From Fomitopsis serialis (Eukaryota; Basidiomycota; Agaricomycetes; Polyporales; Fomitopsidaceae), in assembly GCF_022376445.1 (NCBI RefSeq), contig NW_025955041.1, positions 116,834-180,833 on the forward strand: a DNA stretch of 64,000 nucleotides, in the 5' to 3' direction. Position 1 is the stretch's first letter. The number at the start of each line of letters is the position of its first letter. Shown here one piece after another: positions 45,854 through 58,045 of this stretch. A program made the translations under genes and the position numbers. The notes under the pieces are model-generated. The model did not search any database and was not told the origin of the DNA. It saw only the letters and a list, made by a program, of their open reading frames with translations.

Positions 45854-46472
45854 AGAGCTGGACCGGTCAAGCACGAAGAACTCGAGGACAGACTGTGGAG
45901 GGGATGGGGAGGGAGCACACTGCAGACGCGAAACTGGAACGGGAGAACGACCACGTGCACCATATATGGCACCCCAACTGGGTGACGCACCGATCGTCGA
46001 CGCGCGCCCAGTGGTTCTACATAAGTTCTTGGGTTTCTGCAGACGCAATGTTGTAGGATCGCACGATGTTTGTCGTGAAAGATGAAGAATCTCAGAAATT
46101 GAAGTTTGCATCCAACAATGTCGCTCTCGACATCGTGATGTAATTCAATTAAACTCAGGTGTATGATTGTGTATCACCAAATAGCTGAAGTGGTAGACTG
46201 TGGTACACGGAATGTATTTTACAAGCTCATCGAGCTCTCTCCGTCGTAACCTCTTGCTTTGCGAAAAGGAAACTCCAGCACCTAGCGTCATCAAAAGTCG
46301 ATCTCGCTCAATTCACGTGAATGGCAATTGCTCCGTAGTACATAGGTGCAAGTTGTCGATATAATTGCAATGCATAAGCACTTCGACATCAACATAAGTC
46401 CTACTAGTACCATTCGTAGCACACTACGACTTCTGTCGCAGTTGGTGACTCGAAGTTATACCACAAAGGTAG
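45854..46472. other. Intergenic, nothing recognised
   Basis: 619 bp between the F-BAR/RhoGAP start codon and the F-box stop codon, both on the minus strand. It carries the promoter of the former. An in-frame open extension upstream of 45853 (to 46111) is not needed for any domain. Confidence 0.45.
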
Positions 46473-47807
46473 TTACTGCAGCGGCTCGGACCACATATGT
46501 TGCTCTACATACGTTAGATGCCCAGTGCTGTCACCGCAATCGATCAGACAGACATCCACGCTCACTGGGACTGAGTTGGCTACTGTAGCCGGGAACCGTC
46601 CAACGAACAACGGGATGACATCGCCTCGTTCGCACGGCCGCATCAAGACAGTAACCCGAAAGTTAAGCGCGAGGGACGGGTGTTTCTTGTGCAATGAGAC
46701 AAGAGCGTCGTCCATGCGCTGCCAAGGAAGATGGTTACAAGAAGGTCGCGTGCTCAGGAGCGTAAAAGACAGTTGCAGACGGCGCAGGTAAGGGGCGTTG
46801 AGTGTGGTCAGAAATTCTGGCAAGTTGGTGTACTTGTCGACCTGCGTCGCGCCGAAGAGCCCGTCAGTACAACGCAGACCGAGGGCAAGGCTGGCCAGCT
46901 TGCGGTGTCTCGATATGTCTAGATCCCGAAGCCAAGCTACAAAGACTAGTGTCAGAGCCATACGAGCGACATATTGAGCAGCAGACTTACTGTCATCGTC
47001 GAACTTGACGTCGCATGACTCCAAGGAGCCTACTGAGACACGCACCGCCTCTAGCAGAACAGGCGCGCCGGCATCATACGGACCCACGCGGTAGTCGATG
47101 TCCCATTCGATCCTCCGGAGATGCGTCTCGAAGGGAGGCTTCAACAGCCTATCCACGAACAGCACCAGTATGCCGTCGGTCGTGTAATTTTCTACATACA
47201 AACCTTCGATACGAAGGCGATGTGCATCACCATCACTCTGAGCAAGCCTCTCCGGGACGTTGTTCAAGCTCACGTTCACCAGTCGGACACTGGACAGGGA
47301 AGGAAAGGCGACGAGCAGATGAAGTAGATCATTGGCTGATTCGAAGTGAACATTCCATAGTCGTAGGGCTTTGAGAGTCGGCGCTGGAAATAGGAAAGCA
47401 ACCGCGTCGCTGAGGGAATGCGACGCGATACGTGAATACTCCATGATGTCCATCGCGCGAGGCCAATCGACGGCTTCGATAGATAGGGTCTCAAGATTCA
47501 CGAGGAGGCGGATGATATGTTGCAATTCGGGAGGGGGAAGGCCGTTGGTAGTGAAGAGAACGCCCAGCAAGTTGAGCTCGCGGACATGGTCTGCGATTCC
47601 GGTGGTCGATGCTTGCAAAACCGCTAAGAATGCGGAGGAGTCAGGACGCCTCTCGATGCGGACCTTGCGGAAAAGGTGGCGTTGTGCGAAGAAAACCCAT
47701 GCACGGCAAGTCAAGCTACACATCCGTAGGGTTCGCCGCTCGTCCTGGAGGTGTTCGAGTATGCGTTCGTGCAATTCTACCGGTAGCCCGGGAAGCATGC
47801 TATGCAT
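46473..47807 (-). CDS. F-box protein with LRR-like C-terminus
   Basis: Two exons, 46991-47807 and 46473-46936; 426 residues. The 54-nt intron (46937-46990) has GTAAGT and TAG ends and is a multiple of three, so the unspliced frame is also open. The F-box is at the N-terminus (MLPGLPVELHERILEHLQDE, then TLRMCSLTCRAWVFFAQRHLF). The remainder is Leu-rich with repeated strand-helix units (VRELNLLGVLF, LETLSIEAVDW, LKALRLWNVHF, LSSVRLVNVSL), as in the large lineage-specific F-box families of Agaricomycetes. It should link Skp1 of an SCF ubiquitin ligase to an unknown target. A second start at 47798 is possible. Confidence 0.85.
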   Translation of the reverse strand: MHSMLPGLPVELHERILEHLQDERRTLRMCSLTCRAWVFFAQRHLFRKVRIERRPDSSAFLAVLQASTTGIADHVRELNLLGVLFTTNGLPPPELQHIIRLLVNLETLSIEAVDWPRAMDIMEYSRIASHSLSDAVAFLFPAPTLKALRLWNVHFESANDLLHLLVAFPSLSSVRLVNVSLNNVPERLAQSDGDAHRLRIEGLYVENYTTDGILVLFVDRLLKPPFETHLRRIEWDIDYRVGPYDAGAPVLLEAVRVSVGSLESCDVKFDDDSKSAAQYVARMALTLVFVAWLRDLDISRHRKLASLALGLRCTDGLFGATQVDKYTNLPEFLTTLNAPYLRRLQLSFTLLSTRPSCNHLPWQRMDDALVSLHKKHPSLALNFRVTVLMRPCERGDVIPLFVGRFPATVANSVPVSVDVCLIDCGDSTGHLTYVEQHMWSEPLQ

Positions 47808-48411
47808 AAGCAGGCGGGGTCAGAGGTTTGCACACCTGTGGTAACGCGGCATTGACCTACTTGGACGTATGAAACGGTGTCTTGTATACACTGCGTTTCG
47901 ACTGGGTCACAGTGAGCCGAGTGAGGAAACGACGCGTGCGACAGTGCGACTCCCGATCCCTGCCCGATCTCAAGTCGGAGTTGCTCCCGAGGGCGGCAAG
48001 GCACATGATGAGATCGGGACAAAGGATCTGAGCAGTTCTCCGATAAGATCGGGCACACTGCATCCAAACTACCTGCCATCGAGGCCCAGGAGCCGGCTTC
48101 TCAGTACTGCAGCGTACTCTTGCACCCAATACTCCTTCGAATATATTTTAATTTGCGTAGGGAACCCCACCATCTCATTGCAGAAGACACCCGGCATCAC
48201 AACCATAATGCCCGCGGATCTCAGAGCGGCGATAACGAACCGCGTGCAACTGCCAGGGTAATGATTTTCTCAATTGTCAAATCAGGTCCGCCGCTTGCCC
48301 GCCGCTGCCGCTGCCGTTGACTCGAAGCGCCCGTTCATGTACCCCACTCAGGGCCAGGCGCACACGCAAGGCCGTTCCATACCCTGAGCTTCAGTCCTCT
48401 CGTAGGCGGCA
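47808..48411. promoter_or_regulatory. Divergent promoter, F-box / ABC transporter
   Basis: 604 bp between two outward-facing start codons. Open frames here did not connect to either gene. Promoter role is inferred from position only. Confidence 0.4.
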
Positions 48412-51400
48412 ATGGAAAGCCAGAGATATCTGGCCAGCCTCTGGCAGTCGACTTGGGACTCGTCTCAGCTCTACCTGGAACAGGGATCGAGCTTTAGTAG
48501 GCCATTCACTTCGGCAAGCCTGAGTGTGCTGCAGATAGAGGATGCAAAGTACGTGGCATATTCGTCGTTGTCGAGACAAGTCTAATGTACAACGAGCGCA
48601 GAACGGTCTTCGCCAACACCCTCGTCTTCCCCGGATATGCGGCGACAGCCTCGCTGCTCGTATTGCTCCTCCAGCTAATCGCGCACTCGGAACCCGTGAA
48701 GAAGTTGTACAAGAGGCTTGCGATCTCGGAGAACGACTCAGCAGACGAGATAGAGGATGAAAACGTAGACGATGCTGTTGGGGAACAACAGCATTTGTCC
48801 GTTGTCTCACAACATATGGCTCAATACGGTGGACCGGTCATATTCGCTTACCGTGTTCTGCGTCTCCTGTGCACGCTTGCCCTCCTTGCCTTATCCATCC
48901 TCACCGCGGTCTTTACTTCTCGCCAAGTCTCCTCGCCTTTGAACTCCAAGGTCTTGCCGCACGTTGCACTCTGCTTGACATATGTGAGTGCCCCGAGCGA
49001 AAGTGCATATGTTCTAGCTGACGCGCACACCTTCAGGGCTACTCGTCGCTTCTCGGCATACTCTCTGTCGCAGTCAACGCGAGATCCGCTAAGCTCGCAA
49101 CGCATCACTTGGCCCTAGTGCTGGCTTTCACATGGATCGTGTTTGTCTACCGCGACATTTGGCCTCTTGCGACCTACACTCTTCAGCCGATAGACGGAGC
49201 GGAAGGCGCACTCCTATGGGGAAAGTTTGCTCTACTCACTGTTGCGGGCGTAGTGGTGCCGCTGCTTGTCCCTCGGCAGTACACACCCGCTGACCCCAAG
49301 GATGCCTGGAAGCCGATCCCGGAGCAAACGGCGTCGCTGCTCTCGACGATGCTGTTCCTGTGGCTAGACCCGACCGTCTTCGAGGCGTACAAGGTCCCGC
49401 ACCTGCCCATCGAGAAGCTCCCGCCGCTCGCCGACTACGACAGCGCGAAGCATCTCGTCAAGCGCAGCTTCAAGCGGCTCGACCCGTTCCAAGTGACGAA
49501 GCAGCGGCATATGTTCTTCGGGCTGATGGCCGTGTTTCGCACGGAGTACATTGTGCTTGCGATCACGCTGACCATCCAGGTGGTTACGTCCTTCGCGAGC
49601 CCGCTCGGGATCAGGAACCTCCTGCACTACCTCGAGACGGACGGCGAGGGCGCGGTCGTGCGTCCGTGGGTGTGGATCTCGTGGCTGTTCGTCGGCCCAA
49701 TGGTTGGCTCGATCGCCCTCCAGGTTTACATCTTCACGACCACGCGTATGCTCGTGCGCACGACGAGTATCATCACGCAGCTCCTCTTCGAGCACTCGCT
49801 GCGTATCCGGATGAAGGCCGAGGTAGCCGACTCGCCCGCAAATAGCACTGTCACTACTGCTGTCGGCACCCCGGACAATGGATCTATCGCTGAGACGGAA
49901 GGCGTGGATTCGCTGGGCCCCACTGAAGGCGAGAACCACAGTCCGACGAGCAGCGAAGACGAGACGGTACGCGCGAGCACCATCAGCGTTGGTTCCACGT
50001 CGACCAACAACAAAGGCAAGAGCAAATCCAAGGTGCCCTCCCCGATCGGGGAGGGTAAGAAGGAGGAACCGAAGAAGAGCGAAGAAGCGACGGGCGGTAA
50101 CCTCGTTGGGAAGATTAACAACTTGGTCACAACAGACTTGGACAACCTTATCAACGGACGCGACTTCTTGTTCATCGGTAAGCTGTTTGAAAAGAGCGGC
50201 AATTGAATGGCTTGACTGACCGCACGAAAGTTATTGAGATCCCCTTGCAGCTCGCTCTCTGCATATGGTTCTTGTATTCTATTCTCGGTTGGAGGTCAGT
50301 CACATCTCAAGGTCTGCGCCGGACATGAGTGTTGAGACATGCTCACATAGTGCATTTGCTGGTATGGCGACGATGGTGCTCCTGTTCCCGATCCCTGGCT
50401 ACGTCGCCGGCAAGATCCAGAACGTCCAGATTGAAAAGATGAAGAAGACGGATCTCCGCGTGCAGAGTGTCACTGAATGTAAGCGTTCTATTCCTCGAAG
50501 GTTTGTTCCGAGCCTTTTAATCTCATGTATTAATTAGCTATGAACGTCATCCGCATGATCAAGCTGTTTGGATGGGAGCCTCGTGTCGTGCAGCAGCTCT
50601 CGGAGAAGCGTGAGGACGAGCTGTACTACCAGTGGAGGTATAGGATGTTGGGGCTCATCAATGCGAACCTTAAGTACGTCACCTTTCTGCACTCTCCTAG
50701 TGATCGCGAGGTGACCTTGCATATAGTTATGCCATTCCCTTGATTACGATGATAGCCACGTTCATCGCATACGTAAGTAAAGTACAGTCCCCCCCCCCGA
50801 CAACCGCACTGATATATGATACTTGTAGACCTTGATCATGAAGAAAGAGCTGACAGCGTCGGCGGTGTTCTCAACTATGTCAGGTAAATCTGTGAGACTA
50901 CTCTATGCGCGATTTTGCTCACGGGGACGTGCAGTCTTCGATATGCTCAGACAGACCTTGAGCGGCGTCTTCGCCTTGGTTCCTGCCATGATTCGAGGTA
51001 AGAACACCAATTGTACCTTCATATGCACGCTAACTCCGTTCAATAGCGAAAGTGTCTCTCGATCGTGTAGATGAGTTCCTGAAGAAGGTGCGTTCTCTAG
51101 TCCCGTCATAGCCTCCTCACCGTAGACGAAACCTGTGTCCTTTCTTCAGACCGAGCTGCTCGATGAGTTCTCTCCGGATTCGCATGAAGCCGAAGCCCTG
51201 ATCCCTAAGACGCTCGTCACTCGCGACATCATCGGCATCCGCAATGCTTCGTTCACGTGGGCGAACGAGAATTATGGCCTATCAACACCGGTATCACCAG
51301 GCACACCTGGTAGATCGCGAAGGAATTTCATGCTGCGAATTGAAGACGAGTTACAGCTCAGACGTGGCCATTTCAACCTCATTGTTGGGCCTACTGGCTC

Positions 51401-54400
51401 AGGGAAGACTTCGTTCTTGATGGCTCTACTCGGTGAGTTCAAGATCGATGCATAAGATGTCAAAGAGACATTGACGTTTGTACAGGCGAGATGCACTACA
51501 TCCCATCAGGACCCGACTCGTACTATCATCTGCCTCGTACCGGCGGTGTTGCGTATGCGGCGCAGGAGTCATGGGTACAGAACGAGACCATTAGAGTAAG
51601 CTCATCACAGAAGATGGTACACCGTGTTGACTATTTTCGCAGGATAACATTCTGTTTGGCGCCCCGTATGACAAGGAACGTTACAACAAGGGTAAGACAC
51701 TCGGACTCACTTTCTGACGGTGGATTGACAACTAGGCAGTCATCGACCAATGCGGCTTGAAACGAGATCTTACGCTTTTCGATGCCGGAGACCAGACTGA
51801 AGTTGGCGAGAAGGGGCTGACACTGAGGTAAAGTTACTCGCTTAACGCGTTTGCCTCATTGCTAATTAGATTTGTTGTTCAGTGGTGGTCAGAAGGTAAT
51901 GAGGTCTGTGATCAAACAATGTACGCGACTCATCCTTGTCTAGGCTCGCATTACACTCGCTCGCGCTGTGTATTCGTCTGCAGAGATTCTGCTGCTTGAT
52001 GACGTCTTGGCCGCTCTCGACGTGCATACAGCCAAGTGGATCGTGGACAAATGCTTCAAAGGAGACCTCGTTCGTGGTCGGACTGTGCTGTTGGTGGTGA
52101 GTGTTGTCGTCTTCTACAACTACAGTCTGCCTAAAGACGCTCTCAGACGCATAATGTGGCAATGGCCAGCCCAATCGCCGACTTCGTCGTGTCCCTTGGT
52201 ACGGATGGCCGAATTGCCAGTCAGGGTACGTTGTCGAAAGTGTTGGCTAAGGACAAGGAACTGTCGAAGGAAATCGAAGAGGAGAACAAGGAGATCGAGA
52301 AGGCTGAGCACACCGTCGACGATCAACAACCAAATGAGGAACCCAAGAAGTCGGACGGAAAACTCATCCTTTCCGAGGAAGTTTCTGTCGGGCATGTGAG
52401 CTGGCCAGCATGTGCGTTCCATCCTATCACTACCTACAGCAGCATCATTAACGGCGAGCAGTGAGAATGTTCTTCTCCAGTCTTGGCGGTGGGCATCAAT
52501 TCACGTTCTGGCTACTTTGTGTCGGCACGCTCGTGTTGTCCCAGCTATGTGACACTGTCCAGATATGGTTCCTCGGTCACTGGGCCCAACAGTACGAGGA
52601 ACATGATCCTTCCGAGGTCAATGTGCCATTGTTAGTGGTTTTGTCTGTTGCCTCATACGACCCAGTTCGCTAACATCGTGGGCTCAACAGCTACTTGACT
52701 GGCTATAGTGTCCTACTGCTTTGTGCGGCAACCCTCTACGGCATTGGTTACATCGTCTATGTCTACGGCGCACTGAGAGCCTCGCGCTCCATACATGTAT
52801 CACTCATCCAGTCTGTCCTCGGTACGACTCTGAGGTAAGCGAGGGTCACTCACCCGAATCCCGTCTTTGACTTATAGATAATCCCTAGGTGGCTTGACAT
52901 AACACCGACATCTCGAATTATCACACGGTGCACGCAAGATATAGCAGCAGGTACTGAATATTCTTCATCAAGCATAGGCTGTGTAGGCTTATGACGGTTG
53001 CAGTCGACGGACCTATCACTGACTACTTCCGGTCGGTCGTCGAACTGACCGTGGCAATGTTGTGCAAACTTGCAGCGGTTATCATCATGTCTCCCATCTT
53101 CCTCTTTCCCGGAGCGTTTGTTGCTATCCTCGGTGGATGGCTCGGGCAGGTCTACATGAAGGCACAGTTATCGGTGAAGCGCGAAATGAGCAATGCACGA
53201 GCTCCCGTGCTTGGGCAATTTGGTGCTGCTATCGCTGGTTTGAGTACGCGGCTTTTCATTTGTCATCCATTTCTGTTCTAATACGGCGTGTAGCTTCCAT
53301 TCGGGCGTACGGAGCGCAGGAAGGGTTCAGGAAGGAGTCATACGCGCGTAGCGACCGATGGACTATTGCTGCCCGTACATTTTATAATCTCAATCGGTCT
53401 GTGGGTTTTTCCAGGATGCGCGTCATTTGACTAAACCAGTGTCAGGTGGATCTGCATTCGCATAGATGCTTTGGGTGCTCTGTTCTCCACAGGTCTTGCT
53501 GCCTACCTTGTGTACGGGAGCACCTTCAATGCGTCCAATACTGGTTTCTCACTGAACATGGCAGGTCGGTATCCTGTGTTTCCGGAGACACATATCATTA
53601 TTGATCACCGTTGCAGTTGGATTCAGTGGTATGATATTGTGGTGGGTCCGTATCTTCAACGAATTCGAGGTGTCAGGTGAGCCTGCAGCATCAAGTCGTC
53701 ATTTCTTTTCGCTGGAGCTTGTCCATGATCCACAGGCAACAGGTAACTCTTCATGACCTGTGCACGATTAATCTCTGAACTATTATCCAGTTTGGAGCGC
53801 ATCGAACAATATGTACACATAGAGCAAGAACCAAAACCAACTGCTGACGGTGTTCCCCCTGCATACTGGCCAGCAAGTGGTGGACTGAAGGTGGACAGAC
53901 TGTCCTCTCGCTATTCTTCGGTGAGCTAGATGACTTGTCAATAGATCAGTGTCTTACGGATTGCAGGATGGCCCTCGCGTCTTACACGAGCTATCTTTCG
54001 AAGTGAAGTCAGGCGAGCGTGTAGGCATCGGTAAGTGTTGCATCAACGTATGATGCGTGCAGTGCTCATGGTGTGTTGTAGTGGGTCGCACAGGTAGCGG
54101 CAAGGTTAGTGGGCTACGCTGGCCGAGAAACGCACACACTGACGCGCAGACATAGAGCTCACTGACACTCTCGCTATTGCGATGCATCCTCACGGAAGGC
54201 AAAGTCTACTACGATGGGCTTGCAACCGATGAGATCAATCTCGATGCGTTGCGTTCAAACATTACGATCATTCCTCAAGTGGTGTGTATGTCCTGGTCTC
54301 GCATGATCGGACGAAACTCACTTGTTGTGCTCGACTAGCCTGAGCTACTCAGTGGCACGCTCCGTCAAAACCTCGACCCCTTTGACCAGCATGATGACGC

Positions 54401-55078
54401 CGTCCTGAATGACGCCCTACGTGCCGCCGGGCTCTTCAACCTACAGAGTGAAATGGATGAAGGACGTATCACTCTTGACAGTCAGATTTCGAGTGGCGGG
54501 AGCAATTTATCAGTTGGTCAACGACAGATCCTTGCGTTGGCAAGAGCTATCGTACGTCAGAGCAAGCTGTTGATCCTTGATGAAGGTGCGTAGTTCCACT
54601 TCTGTTCTCGACGTTTCTTCACTCATTTACTCTATTGCAGCAACTTCTGCGATCGGTACGTCTCAATGCTCATGGGACTAGGACAGCGCACTGATGTCTG
54701 TTCTAGATTATGCGACGGATACTGTAATCCAAGAATCTCTACGGAGAGAATTGGATAAGGGTGTCACACTGCTCACGATTGCTCACCGTTTACAAACGAT
54801 CATGGACGCAGACAAAATCGTATGTCTTCTTTGTATCAATATATGACCATCATATCTGACAACGTCTATGTAGATGGTCTTAGATGCCGGCCGTGTTGTG
54901 AGTCGACACGATGCTTACTACTATGCTATGTGAGTCTAACATGAGAATTTCAGGTTGAATTTGGCAGTCCTGGGGAATTGCTCAAGAAACCGAAGGGTCT
55001 GCTCAAGGCATTAGTAGATGAAAGCGGAGACAAGGAGGCTCTGTATGCCATGGCGGAAGGGACCGCTTCCGCGTCATG
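48412..55078 (+). CDS. ABCC-type (MRP-like) full ABC transporter
   Basis: Many exons; the first three are 48412-48548, 48602-48983 and 49037-50165. The start MESQRYLASLWQSTWDSSQL was found by joining phases. The layout is N-terminal membrane helices, TMD1 (about 49.5-51.1 kb, with a charged Ser/Lys loop), NBD1, linker, TMD2 (52.5-53.7 kb) and NBD2. NBD1 has Walker A VGPTGSGKTS, signature LSGGQK, Walker B EILLLDDVLAALD and the switch His in THNVAMAS. NBD2 has VGRTGSGKSS, LSVGQRQILALARAI, KLLILDEATSAID and IAHRLQTI. The LSVGQ signature of NBD2 and the D-for-E at the NBD1 Walker B end (LLLDD) are ABCC hallmarks, implying a degenerate first ATPase site. It likely exports conjugates or xenobiotics at the plasma or vacuolar membrane; substrate unknown. 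No frameshift was noticed across the exons followed. Confidence 0.9.
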
Positions 55079-55395
55079 AAAAGAGGTCGTGATCTGGCTT
55101 TAGTGGGTGTCGGGAGCACTCATCATGGACATAGACGAACTGTATCTTTATTTCGCCGTAGCCGAAGGAGAGCCGCGGTTTCTCATTGAATTGTGTAAAG
55201 CAAGATGTATGATGTCCCACAGACGACTTCTTGAAGAGCTAGCGGCGCAATGATATAACAAAAACCATCGTCTTCACTGTGTCGTCGATCCGTGGGAGCT
55301 CAGAGGGTGACACTACAGGGTCTTATTGCGGCCCGGTGCCATGGACTCCCTTGTATCCGGGATGCTTGAGACAATGTGGCGGTCATCTGTCGCCC
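55079..55395. other. Convergent 3' spacer, ABC transporter / helicase D
   Basis: 317 bp between two converging stop codons. No gene is seen; it must hold both transcript ends. Confidence 0.5.
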
Positions 55396-58045
55396 TCAGT
55401 CGTAACCGAACTCATCCCAGTACTCTCTGTCATCGTCAAGCTCCTCTGGTGGACTTGTGTTGACTCCCGTCATTTGGTTCGTCCATTGAAGCACCCTTGG
55501 ATGCGCCATGACCCTGCGAGGTCGTTAGTTTACTGGCCAGCACGACAACGACAGAACGGCGTAAAAGACTGACTTAGTTGGCTCAAACCCATGCACTTCC
55601 AGGGTCTCCATGCTTGTCGCTCTGGAGAGTGCGACGTAGGCTACACATGATGTCAATTCAGCGAGCATCGAAGAATCAGTTCACGACGGACCTTGTCCCT
55701 TCTCGAAGATACGCCCGAGGTTGACGCGAACACGTTGTAGTGTTTGTCCCTGAGACTTGTGAATGCTCAATGCCCAAGCCAGAATGAGCGGAATCTGTCC
55801 CATGAACAGCCATGAATCACCCGTGCTCATCAATCAGACTGCACATTGCGGAGTCGTACCTGGTCACGCGTGGCCTCTATTCTGCCCTCCGCGTTGATGA
55901 CCTCAAAGGACGCAGGGACGCAAAGCGTACGCCGCTTGCCCGGGAACTCGACGACCGGAAGCGGGTGCTTGATCTCGAGCACTTCTTCAGGTATCTTCTC
56001 GCGACTGCCGTCTGTGAGCTGCGTCCGGGCGATGTCCATGCCTCGGGCGCGGGCGTCCCCAGGAGTGCTAAACGCAACAACTCGCCCGACAGACCCGTTT
56101 ACCAGCTCGCCTTGAATGAGATTCTGACAAGCTGATTATGCATTCACTCGATACGGATACCTGCGAGGCCAACTGACCTTGATCAACATAACCTGAGCAC
56201 CGATCTAGAAGGGCCGTCATGATTCCCGTGGAGCTGAGACTATAACGAGGGAGTACCTTGAGTACAAGCTCCTTCGGCGCGACCAGCCGATCTAGCAGCG
56301 TTCTCGCCCTCTCTGAAGGGATCTCATTGCCTCTCTCGTCCCTTCCTGGTCTGTCAATGGCGAGATACGTGTGAGGATGTGGGTCAGGAAGCTGTGCGAG
56401 GCGCGCGCTATTGGCGTTGTCGACTTCTATTCGTGTCGGGAACCTCGCAGTCCAATGTCAATGATGTGATAGAACCCAACCGAGAACGGAACCGCTACTT
56501 ACAGGTCTGTTGGATCGATACCGTCAGTGTATGTAACCTTGCGAGAGAGCTTCCTGAACTCGGTGACCGTCTGTGGAGTAAGGTGTCCGAATCGCATGGA
56601 ATTCAACATGTCGACGAAGGCTACGGAGAAGCATCATTTCTCTGCGACCAAACTGGGGAAGAAAGTAAAATCTCGCTTACCCTGGTCTTTCTGTCGGAAG
56701 ACGCGGTGGAGGACGACGGGCCGTCCGACGCAAGCATCCCATGAGTTGGCGTCGAAGGCAAACTTGGCTGATTGTTTATCCCTGTCGGGAACTGGTGGGA
56801 GCTGGCAAAAGTCACCGGACAGCACCAACTGATAAAAATTTAGCAGTTTACTATACTTGTCTCTGTGTCGACGAGCATACCTGTATCCCGCCAAAGGGAC
56901 GAGAATTATTCCGCAATTCGCGGGCGATAAATTCCTGGGGCCATCGTTATGCACGTTGACATCGCCATGAATGCATGATACACACCAACTTGTCAAAGAG
57001 GTCGCCATCTATCATCGAGACTACATACTAGACTATGAGCGACGCAGAATTAGATTGGTAGGCATCTGTACTCACTCTCGTCAATGATGAGCGTTCTGAC
57101 TTGTTTCCACCTTGAGACGACTCTGTTTTGACTCTGTTGCCCATCAGGCATAAACCGCTCCTTGTGCCTCAAGTATTTGTCTTGACCTAGGAGCTTTCCG
57201 AGTATCTGCTCCTGACTCTCCTTCCCAAGTCCTATACCGGCCCACGAATGTAACGTGCAACCGCCGATGTTGACTGACGCGATTCCTGTGGCGGCAGTAA
57301 TGGCTAATGGGTTTGAGTGACGACCGCCGCAATGCTCGATAATCTCCCGCAAAAGAACAGACTTTCCTGTACCTATTTAGGATGTCATGTGAGACGTGCA
57401 ATAACAGGTGGTGTACAGGTACTGGACGTACCGGCGGAACCGGTGAAGAACACATTCCGTCCGGACTTGACGAGATCAAGTACTGCTCGCTGCTCGGGTG
57501 ATAGGACAATCTTAGGCTCAAGCGCGGTCTTGGAAACAGTAATCTCTAAGTCTGCTGTAGTTGACGCGGACGATTCATCCCGGGCCTCATTTATGTCAGC
57601 GACTGTAGCAGTCTTGCTGTTCGAGGCGAAACCATGGTCCGGAAAGAATTGTGGTGTGACCTTATTGATTTGGCCTTAAAACCGAGCATGAGCATAATGG
57701 AAACCTTTCCTAAGGGCTGAAGAGTAATCACCCTCACCCGTATCTTCCCGCGGGACGGGGACAGTACCAAGCCACGCCTGTGCCTGGGAGAGACTCTTGA
57801 AGCTCTTGTGGATTGCACCCGGATACCTGGAGACCTTTATAACCGAAATCATCAGACCAGACTTGCCATTGCCACGGAGACGTAAAGTTACATTCTCCTT
57901 CGTCTGTGCACATTGGGAATATTGAGCTATGCAAACCGGACAAGTTGAACGTACGTTTCCTTCTTACCTCTTCCCAGGACGTATAAATCTGAGGGCCTTG
58001 TCTACCTTTCTTCACGGCGTAGAACTTGGCTTGACTTTTCGCCAT
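55396..58045 (-). CDS. RHBD-Pif1 helicase copy D, intact
   Basis: Fifteen minus-strand exons: 57968-58045, 57892-57903, 57738-57834, 57432-57674, 57076-57372, 56986-57020, 56881-56934, 56681-56828, 56503-56620, 56257-56443, 56178-56204, 55860-56123, 55692-55794, 55574-55640 and 55396-55513. The sum is 1848 nt, 615 residues, with no frame break. Residues 1-62 form an RNase H1-type hybrid-binding domain ([35 protein letters not shown]). An acidic linker leads to a Pif1-family SF1B helicase: [83 protein letters not shown] and [16 protein letters not shown]. Family knowledge gives 5'-3' unwinding of DNA, G-quadruplexes and RNA:DNA hybrids. The added domain should target R-loops; this is inference. 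It is the reference for reading copies A-C. Confidence 0.92.

Noticed and set aside
57738..58045. Integrated pararetrovirus, because of the viroplasmin-type domain
   Set aside because: The domain is common in cellular RNase H1. No reverse transcriptase, coat or movement genes are present, and the domain is spliced in frame to a cellular helicase.
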